From Rhizobium sp. ICMP 5592 (GTDB taxonomy: Bacteria; Pseudomonadota; Alphaproteobacteria; Rhizobiales; Rhizobiaceae), in the NCBI RefSeq assembly GCF_009498525.1, contig NZ_QSNT01000006.1, positions 62,001 to 126,000 on the forward strand: 64,000 nt of DNA, written 5' to 3'. Positions 8,207 to 17,728 of the stretch are shown piece after piece (position 1 is the stretch's first letter; each line of letters starts with the position of its first letter). The notes beneath the pieces were generated by a model, which was not told the origin of the DNA, searched no databases, and was given only the letters and a program-made list of their open reading frames with translations. The translations under genes and the position numbers were made by a program.

Positions 8207-9022
8207 ATGTCCGGTGAGCGTAAGCGTGACGCCCGTCAGAAGCTTCTGCTTGGCCGGCTGGTCGTTCGGGCCGGCCTTGCGGAAACGGACCGCGCCTTTC
8301 TGCTCAGCGCCCTGCTGGAATTGGTGAAGGTATCACTGAGCTCGGACGAATACCGGCGACTGAGAGAGATTGGCGAGACAGCGCTGAAGGCGTTCCTCAT
8401 GACGCGAAGACACTATTCCTGGAGGAGACGTCTCAATGGCACCGGGAGACAGAGTACATCCGAGCTTGCTTCTCATCCTGGTACCGATCGCGGTTGGCAC
8501 TTTGAGCCTGTGCATCACCGGATGGTGGTGGCAAGATTTGGCAATCGGCATGCCAGCACGGATCGCCTATTGGTTCCTTCGAGCGGTTCCTCTTCCCAAT
8601 CTCGTTCTCGGACCTATCGCCTCACTTCTGACGGTTTGGGCATTGCCACTGCATCGCCGTCGGCTGATCGCTTTTACGAGCCTTCTTTGCTTTTTATGCG
8701 TGGCAGGCTTTTACGCCCTGCGGGAGTATGCCCGTCTCACTCCGTGGGTGGACAATGGTGTCATTACCTGGAACGAGGCTCTCACCTATCTCGACTCCTT
8801 CGCGGTTGCCGGGACCATTCTCGGATTTGGTATCATCGCAATCTCCGCGCGCATCTCGATCGTCGTTTCCAATCCGATCAAGCGCGCCAAGCGCGGCATC
8901 TTCGGCGACGCCGATTGGCTGCTCATGCCGGAGGTGGCCAAGATCTTCCCATCAGACGGGCAGATCGTCATCGGCGAGCGCTACCGCGTCGACCGCGACC
9001 GTGTGCATGCGCTGCCTTTTGA
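8207..9022 (+). CDS. traD: TraD-like conjugation protein, frame continues into traG
   Basis: The first about 75 residues (MSGERKRDARQKLLLGRLVV, RAGLAETDRAFLLSALLEL) match the short TraD protein encoded just before traG on rhizobial and agrobacterial plasmids, normally near 70 residues. Here no stop codon follows: the frame stays open until 9022, running in a different frame through the first 590 bases of traG. The additional about 195 residues are not protein-like in the usual sense and are probably a by-product of a lost stop or a frameshift. Start ATG 8207 has GTAGG upstream; in-frame ATG 8177 is an alternative. Confidence 0.5.
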   Translation: MSGERKRDARQKLLLGRLVVRAGLAETDRAFLLSALLELVKVSLSSDEYRRLREIGETALKAFLMTRRHYSWRRRLNGTGRQSTSELASHPGTDRGWHFEPVHHRMVVARFGNRHASTDRLLVPSSGSSSQSRSRTYRLTSDGLGIATASPSADRFYEPSLLFMRGRLLRPAGVCPSHSVGGQWCHYLERGSHLSRLLRGCRDHSRIWYHRNLRAHLDRRFQSDQARQARHLRRRRLAAHAGGGQDLPIRRADRHRRALPRRPRPCACAAF

Positions 9023-10349
9023 TCCGAACGATTGTGGGACTTGGGGACAAGGTGGCAGGGCGCCGCTCATGACCTTCAAGCAGAATTTCGATTCTACCCA
9101 TATGTTGTTCTTCGCGGGCTCTGGCGGCTTTAAGACGACCAGCAACGTCATCCCGACGGCGCTGCGCTACAGGGGGCCGCTGATCTGTCTCGATCCATCG
9201 ACTGAGGTCGCACCGATGGTTCTCGAACATCGCGCCCATGCGCTAGGCCGCGAAGTCATAGTACTCGACCCCACCAATCCGGTCATGGGCTTCAACGTTC
9301 TTGATGGGATCGAGAGATCGACGCGCAAGGAAGAGGACATCGTTGGTATCGCCCATATGCTTTTGTCGGAAAGCCTGCGCTTCGAATCCTCGACTGGCTC
9401 CTATTTCCAGAACCAGGCGCACAATCTACTGACTGGTCTTCTGGCGCATGTGATGCTGTCGCCAGATTATGCCGGCCACCGCAACTTGCGCAGCCTGCGT
9501 CTAATCGTTTCCGAGCCGGAACCGTCGGTGCTTGCCATGCTGCGCGACATCCAAGAAAATTCCGCGTCTGCCTTTATCCGCGAGACGCTCGGTGTCTTCA
9601 CCAACATGACAGAGCAGACCTTCTCCGGGGTGTATTCGACCGCATCTAAGGATACGCAATGGTTGTCGCTCGACAATTATGCTGCGCTCGTCTGCGGTAA
9701 TGCGTTCAAATCGAGCGACATCGCTTCTGGACGGAAGGACGTCTTCCTCAATATCCCCGCTTCGATCCTGCGCTCCTATCCGGGCATTGGCCGGGTGATC
9801 ATCGGCTCGCTGATCAATGCCATGGTCCAGGCCGACGGCGACTTCTACCACCGAGCGCTCTTCATGCTCGATGAGGTCGATTTGCTGGGCTACATCCGTA
9901 TTCTTGAAGAAGCACGGGACCGTGGGCGCAAATACGGCATCACACTGATGCTGATGTATCAATCTGTCGGCCAACTCGAGCGTCACTTTGGCAAGGATGG
10001 GGCGACCTCCTGGATCGACGGCTGCGCCTTCGCATCCTACGCCGCAATCAAGGCGCTCGATACAGCACGCAATGTCTCCGCCCAATGCGGAGACATGACG
10101 GTCGAAGTCCAGGGACGTTCGCGCAACGTCGGCTGGAGCAATTCCAATAGCGGTGCCCGCAAATCCGAAAGCGTCAGTTTCCAGCGCCGGCCGCTGATCA
10201 TGCCGCACGAAATCACCCAGGCTATGCGCAAGGACGAGCAGATTATCATTGTCCAGGGCCACAGTCCCATTCGCTGCGGACGCGCGATCTATTTCCGTCG
10301 CAAGGAGATGGATGAGGCGGCAAAGGCCAATCGTTTTGCGAAGTTCTAG
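8436..10349 (+). CDS. traG: Type IV coupling protein TraG
   Basis: A 637-residue VirD4/TraG-family ATPase that in conjugation links the relaxase-DNA complex to the secretion channel in the inner membrane. The N-terminal about 150 residues hold several hydrophobic segments. The Walker A loop reads AGSGGFKTTS near residues 226-235, and FMLDEVD near 476-482 is the Walker B. Length is full for the family. ATG 8436 is preceded by GGAGGAGACGTCTCA. It follows traD as in Agrobacterium/Rhizobium traCDG operons, but no traC, traA relaxase, oriT or mating-pore genes are present in the window, so it is an orphan. Confidence 0.88.
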   Translation: MAPGDRVHPSLLLILVPIAVGTLSLCITGWWWQDLAIGMPARIAYWFLRAVPLPNLVLGPIASLLTVWALPLHRRRLIAFTSLLCFLCVAGFYALREYARLTPWVDNGVITWNEALTYLDSFAVAGTILGFGIIAISARISIVVSNPIKRAKRGIFGDADWLLMPEVAKIFPSDGQIVIGERYRVDRDRVHALPFDPNDCGTWGQGGRAPLMTFKQNFDSTHMLFFAGSGGFKTTSNVIPTALRYRGPLICLDPSTEVAPMVLEHRAHALGREVIVLDPTNPVMGFNVLDGIERSTRKEEDIVGIAHMLLSESLRFESSTGSYFQNQAHNLLTGLLAHVMLSPDYAGHRNLRSLRLIVSEPEPSVLAMLRDIQENSASAFIRETLGVFTNMTEQTFSGVYSTASKDTQWLSLDNYAALVCGNAFKSSDIASGRKDVFLNIPASILRSYPGIGRVIIGSLINAMVQADGDFYHRALFMLDEVDLLGYIRILEEARDRGRKYGITLMLMYQSVGQLERHFGKDGATSWIDGCAFASYAAIKALDTARNVSAQCGDMTVEVQGRSRNVGWSNSNSGARKSESVSFQRRPLIMPHEITQAMRKDEQIIIVQGHSPIRCGRAIYFRRKEMDEAAKANRFAKF

Positions 10350-10630
10350 GCTTTTGCGACAAAGCTGAAGCCTATGATGAATTCTGGCAAGGAGGGAAAA
10401 TTCGACAGCCGGTATTTGAGATTGGCGGATCAATCTGGCAGCAACTGTTGGTCCCAAAACATGATGAAATTTGCCGACGGCTTATGACGGCATGCGCTTT
10501 TAACTTAAATCATAAACTGTATAAAGTAAGCCTGATGTTGATGAGACAATCTCATAGCAATAAGTGAATTGCTCTAGAACTTTAGCCGGACTAAACGCGC
10601 ACCCCGTGGGAGTTGCCAAAGAGAGTTACA

Positions 10631-11650
10631 TTGCGAAAACTCATTATCCAGATACCGTGCTTGAACGAAGAAGAGACTTTGCCGCTTACGCTCGCCGATC
10701 TCCCGCGTCACATCGACGGTTTCGACACGGTGGAGTGGCTCGTCATTGATGATGGCTCGACTGACGGAACAGTCCGGGTTGCAGCCGAAAGCGGCGTCGA
10801 TCACATTATCTCGTTGTCACACAATCAGGGCCTAGCTAAAGCGTTCATGACCGGTATCGAAACGGCGCTGAAACTCGGGGCCGACGTCATCGTCAACACC
10901 GACGCTGACAATCAATACGATGCGTCTTGCATTCCCGACTTGGTCCGCCCCATATTGGAAAAGCGTGCACAGATCGTAGTTGGCGCCAGACCGATCAGCG
11001 AGATAGAGCACTTCTCGCCCATCAAGAAAATACTCCAAAGGTTTGGTAGCTGGACCGTGAAACTGGCAAGCGGTACGATGGTCACCGATGCTCCCAGCGG
11101 CTTTCGCGCCATCCATCGCGACGCGGCAGTGCAATTGAACGTCTTCAACCGATACACCTACACGCTGGAAACGATCATCCAGGCGGGGCGCAAGAATATT
11201 CCGATCACGTCGGTGCCGATCCGGGTAAATGGTGATCTGCGACCGTCAAGGCTCGTCAAGAGTGTAGCAAGCTATGTCCGTCGCTCGTTGATCACAATTG
11301 TTAGAATATTCATCGTCTACAGCCCATTGCGTTTCTTCACCACCTGCGCGGCGGTTGTCGCAATACCGGGAGCGTTGATGGTCTTACGCTTCCTTTATAA
11401 CTATATGGCCGGCCATGGTAGCGGCAACATCCAGTCGCTCGTCCTCTCGAGTGCGCTGCTTGCGCTCGCGGGTATTCTCGCCATGAGCGGAATTCTCGCC
11501 GAACTCATCGCTGTCAACCGGCAATTGCTCGAAGAGGTCAGGATTCGACAGTTGCAGCAAGAACTGCGCAGCCTCTCGCAGGCTGGTATCGATGGTCAGC
11601 CAGCTGAGGCGTCCGGCGAACCGAAAAAGAAAGCAAAGGCTCGTGGGTGA
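10631..11650 (+). CDS. Family 2 glycosyltransferase, polyprenyl-phosphate type
   Basis: A 339-residue membrane-attached GT2 enzyme like DPM1/ArnC/GtrB, which put a sugar on undecaprenyl phosphate at the cytoplasmic face. Motifs: IPCLNEEETLP at the N-terminus, VIDDGSTDGT, and NTDADNQYDA with the DxD metal site. Two membrane segments lie near residues 230-255 and 270-300, followed by a charged tail with a coiled-coil tendency (LEEVRIRQLQQELRSL). TTG 10631 gives the typical beginning MRKLIIQIPCLNE with GAGAG upstream; an in-frame TTG at 10613 is also possible. It heads a four-gene plus-strand set. Confidence 0.82.
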   Translation: MRKLIIQIPCLNEEETLPLTLADLPRHIDGFDTVEWLVIDDGSTDGTVRVAAESGVDHIISLSHNQGLAKAFMTGIETALKLGADVIVNTDADNQYDASCIPDLVRPILEKRAQIVVGARPISEIEHFSPIKKILQRFGSWTVKLASGTMVTDAPSGFRAIHRDAAVQLNVFNRYTYTLETIIQAGRKNIPITSVPIRVNGDLRPSRLVKSVASYVRRSLITIVRIFIVYSPLRFFTTCAAVVAIPGALMVLRFLYNYMAGHGSGNIQSLVLSSALLALAGILAMSGILAELIAVNRQLLEEVRIRQLQQELRSLSQAGIDGQPAEASGEPKKKAKARG

Positions 11651-11831
11651 TCAAATATCCGGATTGACGCCCGCCCATGACACATTCCACAAAGGGCACG
11701 AGGCCAGGGCTTCTGGCTCAAGTCGATAAAATATAAGCGATTCTCTCTGGCACAATCCGGCTCTTTGTGGTGGAAATCGATGGTGGATAGGCCTCGGGCC
11801 TCTCGCCGTATCGTGAGCAGGAAGAAATAAA

Positions 11832-12455
11832 ATGACGGAAACGCCGCCAATATACGACAATGTCCCTGGCAACTATTACGATAAGTACAATACGCGGAAT
11901 CCTATCGCCCGCTATTTGATGAATGGCTTCCTAGACAGCTTCGATGAGCTTACGGGAAAGACCGGCGCCCGCAAAGTGTACGAGGTTGGATGCGGCGAAG
12001 GTAATTTGTCGATGCGTCTTCACGACCGCGGTTGGGATGTCCGCGGAAGCGATCTCGAGATATCGAGTGTCGCAGAATCCAATCAGCAGTGCGCAACGCG
12101 CGGTATCGCGCCGAGATTTGAAGCCCGATCACTCTTCGATCTGACGCGGGAGGAAGCATCCGCTGAACTGGTGATCTGTTGTGAAGTGCTAGAGCATGTT
12201 CCCCAAACCGAGCGTGCGTTGGCCGTTTTGAAATCGCTGGCAAATCCATATCTCCTCCTCAGTGTACCGAGAGAGCCCATCTGGCGCATACTCAATCTGG
12301 CCCGGGGTAAATACATCACGGATCTGGGCAATACGCCCGGTCATATCCAGCATTGGTCCTCCGCCAAATTTATTGATATGCTGGGAAAAACGATGAAAGT
12401 CGTTGAGGTCCGGACGCCCCTTCCCTGGACGATGGTTCTTTGCCGCTGTGATTGA
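11832..12455 (+). CDS. Class I SAM-dependent methyltransferase
   Basis: A 207-residue cytoplasmic methyltransferase with the Rossmann motif I VYEVGCGEGNLSMRLHDRGW (about 45-64), an acidic end of strand 2 (GSDLE) and a motif like CCEVLEHVPQ. The fold resembles UbiG-like enzymes, but the genomic setting (glycosyltransferase upstream, flippase-like and GT-C-like genes downstream) points to a sugar or lipid-linked acceptor. ATG 11832 follows AGGAAGAAATAAA. The gene ends inside the start of the next ORF. Confidence 0.78.
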   Translation: MTETPPIYDNVPGNYYDKYNTRNPIARYLMNGFLDSFDELTGKTGARKVYEVGCGEGNLSMRLHDRGWDVRGSDLEISSVAESNQQCATRGIAPRFEARSLFDLTREEASAELVICCEVLEHVPQTERALAVLKSLANPYLLLSVPREPIWRILNLARGKYITDLGNTPGHIQHWSSAKFIDMLGKTMKVVEVRTPLPWTMVLCRCD

Positions 12456-13386
12456 GACAACACCGGAAAGCCTGGCAGCGCAGGCAAACCGAATGAAGCT
12501 TGTCGTCCGCATCGTCGGTGTCGTTGTTAGCTTAGCCGCATTTGCCTTCGTTGGTCAGGCTATCTATCGTTCGCTGGACAGCCTGCAACAGCAGCTTGCT
12601 TCCCCATTATTTCTGTTTGCCGTTGCTGGCTCCGTTTTCGCGTATGCGATGATCCTCCAATTTTGCGGACTGGCATGGCACCAGCTACTGACTGCCATCG
12701 ATTATCCCTCGCTCGGTATCGGACGTGCGCTTGCAATTTATGGAAAAACGCAAATCTACAAATACCTGCCTAGCAACGTACTTCACATGGTCGGGCGCTA
12801 TCGTCTCGCCAGAAGCGCAGGAGCATCGAACAAGGCGCTCGCTTTTGCTCAAATAGTGGAATTGCTCACCATCCTCCTAGCAGCGGCAGGCATCTCGGCA
12901 CTGTTGGCAAGAACGGTTTTAGTCCATGCACTCGAGGAACGTGGCATCGATGATCCAACCTTGGTAAGCGTATTGGTTGCAGGCGGTATTGCCGTCCTGA
13001 CCATCGGCGCGACTATGATTGTTCGCCAGAGGATGGTTGGAACCGGGCAAAAAGGGTTTGTCGCAGCTGCCGTAGCCTTCACCTTTTACGCACTGTTTTT
13101 CATTGGAAGCGGATTGCTGCTAGCCGCGCTCTGCAAAAGCCTTTCCACTGCTAGTGGAGTGCCCGAACTGATTGGCATTGGAGCTGCAGCATGGCTCGTC
13201 GGCTTCGTTGTTCCCGGTGCACCTGGAGGGCTTGGCGTCCGCGAGACTATCCTTATTGCCGGCCTCTCCGCAGCGGGCTTGCCTGCAGCCGAGGCGACCG
13301 CAGTCGCGCTCGGATATCGTTTCGTAACGACCGTTGGAGACGCCCTTGTTGCCACGGTCATCATGCTTCTTGAGTTCAAAAAATAA
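12448..13386 (+). CDS. AglD/MprF-type integral membrane protein (putative flippase)
   Basis: About 312 residues, with some eight hydrophobic helices. It belongs to the lysylphosphatidylglycerol synthase transmembrane/UPF0104 family, judged from YKYLPSNVLHMVGRYRLAR, and GAPGGLGVRE near the C-terminus. Family members are linked to lipid or lipid-linked sugar translocation. GTG 12448 overlaps the preceding stop by 8 bp; ATG 12493 (MKLVVRIVG) is an alternative without a good ribosome binding site. In this cluster it could flip the lipid-linked sugar made by the GT2 enzyme; that is inference. Confidence 0.72.
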   Translation: MIETTPESLAAQANRMKLVVRIVGVVVSLAAFAFVGQAIYRSLDSLQQQLASPLFLFAVAGSVFAYAMILQFCGLAWHQLLTAIDYPSLGIGRALAIYGKTQIYKYLPSNVLHMVGRYRLARSAGASNKALAFAQIVELLTILLAAAGISALLARTVLVHALEERGIDDPTLVSVLVAGGIAVLTIGATMIVRQRMVGTGQKGFVAAAVAFTFYALFFIGSGLLLAALCKSLSTASGVPELIGIGAAAWLVGFVVPGAPGGLGVRETILIAGLSAAGLPAAEATAVALGYRFVTTVGDALVATVIMLLEFKK

Positions 13387-13419
13387 ACCAACGCATGCTT
13401 TGGAATTGTCGGAGCAAAC

Positions 13420-15750
13420 ATGTCGGAAGTCGATAACTGGACCGCTCGCGAAAAGGCCCTCGCAATCTTAGCGGTTGGCCTAACGCTGTTGTTCCATGGC
13501 GCCGTCCCGTTCTTGATGACACCGACGCTGGGGCAGGCAGTCTGGACAACTGGTTTTGCAAAATCATTCGCCAACGGACCTTTGTATAGCATATACGCGC
13601 ACGACTTCGGACTTCCGACGCCGGCCGCGATTGCGTTTGGTCTTGCCGGCGCTCTGCCCACAAGCTGGTTGATGCGATTGGGATTACATGCTTCCGATGC
13701 TTATGCCGGAATGGCTGCTCTCTGGTTGATACTGGCGTTCTGTTCTGCCTACCTCATTTCCCGAACGTTTGGAGCAAGCCGTTCGGTTTCTATCCTCAGT
13801 GCTGTGACGTGGATGAGCATGCCCACCATCTGGGCGCACGCTGGCTATTCCATGCTTTCGTTGGGAATTGCCTTGCTGCCCTTTTACTTCCTGGTAGCTT
13901 TGAATTTGTTTCTGCACCCATCTGTATCCGGCCCAAAATCTAAGGTTTTTCTGCATTTTGCAGCGGCCTTTGTCTCCGTATTCATGGACGGATATACTTT
14001 TGTCATGTTTGCCACAGGATCAAGCATTCTCCTGTGTTACTTTTTATTGACTGACATATCAAATCGTCGATACCTGCTGACGATTGCGCTACCCGTTCAA
14101 ATTACTAGCTTTACCTTAGCATATCTTGCGTACACGATATACGTTGGTAAAGGTCAATTCGAAACGAGCCCTATAGATTTCTTTCGTGGATGGGGGCTCG
14201 ATCTATCTTTCATCGCTATACCGACAAAAGGTTTCCATTGGTTCCTGGATTTTCTGGGGGTAAGCGTACCTCGTACCGATGCATTGTATTTCGGTGACGC
14301 CTCTGTTTGGAGAACAACATTCTCGCTTCCGGTAATTTTGGCTGGACTGTTTGCTTGGTGGCAAGCTAGGCAGAGGCGCAGCGTCGCAACTGGCTTTTTA
14401 GCTGTGGCGATCGTTGGCTTCTTCATGGCACTTGGGCCTACACTAAAGATAAACGCAATTAAGTCCGAGCACATTCAAACAACTCAGCCCCGACAGGGAA
14501 GCGCAATGATGTCTGCCGAATACGGTTTTGGGCCGACGGGCAGCATATGGATCTCAGAAACCCTGCCAGGCTTTAAATCCATGCGAGCGTCTTATCGCTG
14601 GTCTGCCCTTGGGATATTCGCGCTATGGGCGTCTGTTATCGTCTGGGCGGGATCGTCTCGAAGAGGTAGCGTGGTTCCTGTTGCTACCTTGATATTGATT
14701 ACCTTCTTAAATATTCCAAATCTTCCTCAAAGATTTCGCTCACTTACGGACAACAGAGCGCAATTTCTCCAGATTGATGAAGACTTAGTGGACAAGCTAC
14801 GCGTTAGCGTTAAACGGAATGAAGTAGTTGTTTTCGCACCGTGGGGAAACGATTTTATAGCAAACTACTTAGCTCCAACCGTAGGCTTCCGCACATTCAA
14901 TATAGGTGGCGATAAAAACCTCACAGCAGCGCAAGAAAACTGGCCTTCATCTATGTTGGCTCTCAGTAGAGATCTTGATAGAAGCAAAATTGCATTTATT
15001 TTTAAGATACTTTGGGACAAAGATGCTGATGTGTTAGTGATACCTTACTTCCACATGCTTTGGTCTCCTCATCTATGGCCCTGTGTCGATCAGACCACGG
15101 CCAAACTTGCAGAAATTTCCAAAGAGGATTGGAATACCATTCCTGGATTCGAATGTCCCGATCAACGGAAAATTGCACTTCAGCCATTTCTTCGAGAGCT
15201 TGAGCGCCTACCATATGTTGAGGTGACGGACGATGATCTGTTCGCAACGGTCAGATTGCGGCCGCAATTCTCAGCTGAAGCGAGCCGGCAAACTGTAATA
15301 AATGCTGCCTTTGGAGATATCCGCTATCCAATTGAGTTTGGTTCAGCGCTACAGGACAGTTCATTTGTCTTAGAACAGGGGTGGTACGCTTTGGAAGAAC
15401 ACCACGTTTGGTCACAGTCATCTTCCAAGCTGGTCCTCCCAGTTCCGAGCGACTGCAATGTCGGACAATGTTTTGCGATTCTCCACTTCAGTGTCTTTGG
15501 CGCCAGTGAGCAACGGCCAGTAGCGGCCGAATTCGAAAGTCAAGCTGGTGATGGTAGCTGGAATAAGAGAATTATCTCAACAAGCCAGGATAATAATAAA
15601 ATCGCGGTGCCCTTGGACGGGAAGAAACCTTACCAGGAAATAGTGATCAAAGTTCCTAACGCAACGTCCCCACAAGCGCTGTCTGGTTCACCCGACAGCC
15701 GCATATTGGGCGTTGGAATTCTCAATGCCAATCTGGAGCACATCCATTGA
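13420..15750 (+). CDS. Large membrane protein, probable GT-C-type glycosyltransferase
   Basis: A 776-residue protein with about 10-12 membrane helices in the first 450 residues and a soluble, presumably periplasmic, C-terminal part. The plan (multi-helix N-terminus, extracytoplasmic loops, globular tail) matches GT-C glycosyltransferases that use polyprenyl-linked sugars, but I see no family motif that settles it. ATG 13420 has GGAG six bases upstream. Base composition is more AT-rich than the housekeeping genes. As the last gene of the set it is the likely transferase that uses the lipid-linked sugar in the periplasm. Confidence 0.6.
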   Translation: MSEVDNWTAREKALAILAVGLTLLFHGAVPFLMTPTLGQAVWTTGFAKSFANGPLYSIYAHDFGLPTPAAIAFGLAGALPTSWLMRLGLHASDAYAGMAALWLILAFCSAYLISRTFGASRSVSILSAVTWMSMPTIWAHAGYSMLSLGIALLPFYFLVALNLFLHPSVSGPKSKVFLHFAAAFVSVFMDGYTFVMFATGSSILLCYFLLTDISNRRYLLTIALPVQITSFTLAYLAYTIYVGKGQFETSPIDFFRGWGLDLSFIAIPTKGFHWFLDFLGVSVPRTDALYFGDASVWRTTFSLPVILAGLFAWWQARQRRSVATGFLAVAIVGFFMALGPTLKINAIKSEHIQTTQPRQGSAMMSAEYGFGPTGSIWISETLPGFKSMRASYRWSALGIFALWASVIVWAGSSRRGSVVPVATLILITFLNIPNLPQRFRSLTDNRAQFLQIDEDLVDKLRVSVKRNEVVVFAPWGNDFIANYLAPTVGFRTFNIGGDKNLTAAQENWPSSMLALSRDLDRSKIAFIFKILWDKDADVLVIPYFHMLWSPHLWPCVDQTTAKLAEISKEDWNTIPGFECPDQRKIALQPFLRELERLPYVEVTDDDLFATVRLRPQFSAEASRQTVINAAFGDIRYPIEFGSALQDSSFVLEQGWYALEEHHVWSQSSSKLVLPVPSDCNVGQCFAILHFSVFGASEQRPVAAEFESQAGDGSWNKRIISTSQDNNKIAVPLDGKKPYQEIVIKVPNATSPQALSGSPDSRILGVGILNANLEHIH

Positions 15751-15877
15751 AACACAGAATGTATCCATCCGCCGAAGGCCGTCTGCCCTGATGTGGTGAT
15801 TGGCTTTAAGTCCATGGCTTATGTCATGCGCTACAGTGATTTCCCCCATTCAGGTGTAAGCGACAAGCTGGGGCCAT

Positions 15878-17476
15878 TCAGGCGGTATAGTTCCACGGCA
15901 TGAGGGCTTCGATTTTGGTGTTGGGCCATGCCTTCGCAAGGCGCTCAAGCGTCTGTCTGAGCCAGGCCTGCGGATCGACGTTGTTCATCTTTGCAGTTTG
16001 AAGCAGCGTCGCGATCGTCGCCCAAGTCCTGCCGCCGCCGTCGCTTCCAGCGAATAGGCTATTTTTTCTCGTAATCGCCTGGGGCCTGATCGCCCGCTCA
16101 ACAATGTTGGAGTCCAGTTCGACGCGGCCGTCTTTCAGGAAACGCTCGAAGATGTCGCGACGCGAGATGGCATATCGAAGCGCCTCCGCAAGTTTCGATT
16201 TTCCGGAAACTCGCGGCAGGGTCGCCTGCCAGAGAGTGAAGAGGTCACGGACGATCGCTGCGGAGATCTCCTGACGCGCAACGATGCGAGCCTCAGGAGT
16301 TTGGCCGCGCACACGCTCCTCGATCTCCCACAGCTTTGCCATCCGCTCGACAGTGTCTGTAGCGACCTTCGAGCTGTTTGCGGCATGCAACTCGTAGAAC
16401 TTCCGGCGGCTGTGCGACCAGCAGCCAGCCAAAACGACACCGTCGTTGCCCCCGTCTTTGCGGACGAGTTTGCTATAAGCACCATACCCGTCGACTTGCA
16501 GAATGCCACGATAGCCGCTCAAGTGCCGTGCGACGCACTCGGTCGCTCGACTGTCCTCGAAGCGATAGGCTACCATCGGTGGGCCGCTACCCCCGAAGGT
16601 TCGGTCATCCCTGGCATAGGCCCAAAGCCACGCTGTCTTCGCTGATCCGGAACCAGGCGCAAGTGTTGGCAAGGTCGTTTCGTCTGCAAAGATCCGTTCG
16701 GCCTTCTTGATTTCGCTCAGGATATAGTCGGCGAGGATGTTGAGCTCGAACCCTACCTTACCCATCCATTGTGCCATGAGCTTGCGGTCGAGTTCGACCT
16801 TATCGCGTGCGTAGATGGCTTCCTGGCGATAGAGCGGCAGGCCATCGGCATATTTGGAGACGGCGATCTGGGCCAGGAGTGCTTCCGTCGGAATGCCGCC
16901 TTCGATGATGTGTGCCGGAGCCGCCGCCTGGATGACGCCGTCATCGTTCCGAAAGGCATACTTGGGACGACGAGTGACGATCACCCGGAACTTCGCAGCG
17001 ACGACGTCCAGCCGCTCGGAGACATCTTCTCCAATCAGGATTTTCGTCTTACCCGCATGCTCTGGCAGGTCTTCCGGTTCGATCACGACCTCGACGCGCT
17101 CGAGATGCGGCGCAAACCCCTTACGTGGTCGTGGAGCGCGCTTGCTGTCCGCGCTGCCGCGGCCTTTCGTAACCTGAGCCTTGATTGCTGCAATGCCGGT
17201 CTCGATCTCCTCAAAGACAAAGGCATGCTGCTCGTCATCGACGGTGGATGATGCAAGCTTTTCCGAGCGTCGGCCAAAGCGGGCCCGATCGAAGGCCTTC
17301 AGGATTTGCGTCAGCCGCTCAATGCGCTCGTCGGCGTCCGCGTTGCGGGCCTCGAGATCGTCAACCTGCTTTTCCAAAGCTTCGACGCGGGCTGCCTTTT
17401 CGGCCATGGCAAGGACCATGGCTTTCAGAGCCTCTACATCATCGGGGAGCTCGATATCGGGCAGCGTCATAGGCAC
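15878..17476 (-). CDS. tnpC: IS66-family transposase TnpC
   Basis: A 532-residue IS66 transposase. An N-terminal coiled-coil (VLAMAEKAARVEALEKQVDD, about residues 16-35) precedes a zinc-ribbon-like region. The DDE core includes ADETTLPTL, DGYGAYSKL and DSNIVERAIRP, and the C-terminus shows RKNSLFAGSDGGGRTWATI. The frame is open throughout and length is normal for the family, so the gene seems intact although its element is truncated on the other side. Confidence 0.9.
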   Translation of the reverse strand: MPMTLPDIELPDDVEALKAMVLAMAEKAARVEALEKQVDDLEARNADADERIERLTQILKAFDRARFGRRSEKLASSTVDDEQHAFVFEEIETGIAAIKAQVTKGRGSADSKRAPRPRKGFAPHLERVEVVIEPEDLPEHAGKTKILIGEDVSERLDVVAAKFRVIVTRRPKYAFRNDDGVIQAAAPAHIIEGGIPTEALLAQIAVSKYADGLPLYRQEAIYARDKVELDRKLMAQWMGKVGFELNILADYILSEIKKAERIFADETTLPTLAPGSGSAKTAWLWAYARDDRTFGGSGPPMVAYRFEDSRATECVARHLSGYRGILQVDGYGAYSKLVRKDGGNDGVVLAGCWSHSRRKFYELHAANSSKVATDTVERMAKLWEIEERVRGQTPEARIVARQEISAAIVRDLFTLWQATLPRVSGKSKLAEALRYAISRRDIFERFLKDGRVELDSNIVERAIRPQAITRKNSLFAGSDGGGRTWATIATLLQTAKMNNVDPQAWLRQTLERLAKAWPNTKIEALMPWNYTA

Positions 17477-17544
17477 GATCAGAGCATATTTTGCCGCGAT
17501 CCGCCCGTGGTTTCAGGCTGCTGATTCACTTCGCCGCAGCGGTT

Positions 17545-17639
17545 TTACCCAACAATCTCGGGTGGCTTCACCGGCGTGGATCGAACCCGCTTCCAGTCCA
17601 TTCCGTCGACAAGAGCCAGAAGCTGGGCGTGATTGAGCT
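17545..17639 (-). pseudogene. tnpB C-terminal remnant of the truncated IS66
   Basis: On the minus strand the bases up to the stop TAA at 17545-17547 read LNHAQLLALVDGMDWKRV followed by a short tail. This is the characteristic TnpB ending (compare the WRRP-type ending of the downstream copy). The reading is cut at 17640, exactly where the terminal repeat of the second IS66 begins. It shows that the first element once had a tnpB in the usual order. Confidence 0.75.
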
Positions 17640-17728
17640 GTGAGCGTCCGGTGAGCGGATTTTGGTTAGGTGCGGGATTGGCGCAAGTTACGACACAGAT
17701 GATTCATTTGTGACGTAACAGGGTATGA

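Larger units (their letters stand above)
15856..17639 (-). mobile_element. Truncated IS66-family element
   Basis: The left end GTAAGCGACAAGC at 15856 is a typical IS66 terminal sequence. The element holds an intact tnpC on the minus strand and, upstream of it, only the C-terminal tail of tnpB. At 17640 the terminal repeat of a second IS66 begins, so the rest of this copy (most of tnpB, tnpA, right end) is missing. Mobility by itself is unlikely. Confidence 0.75.
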
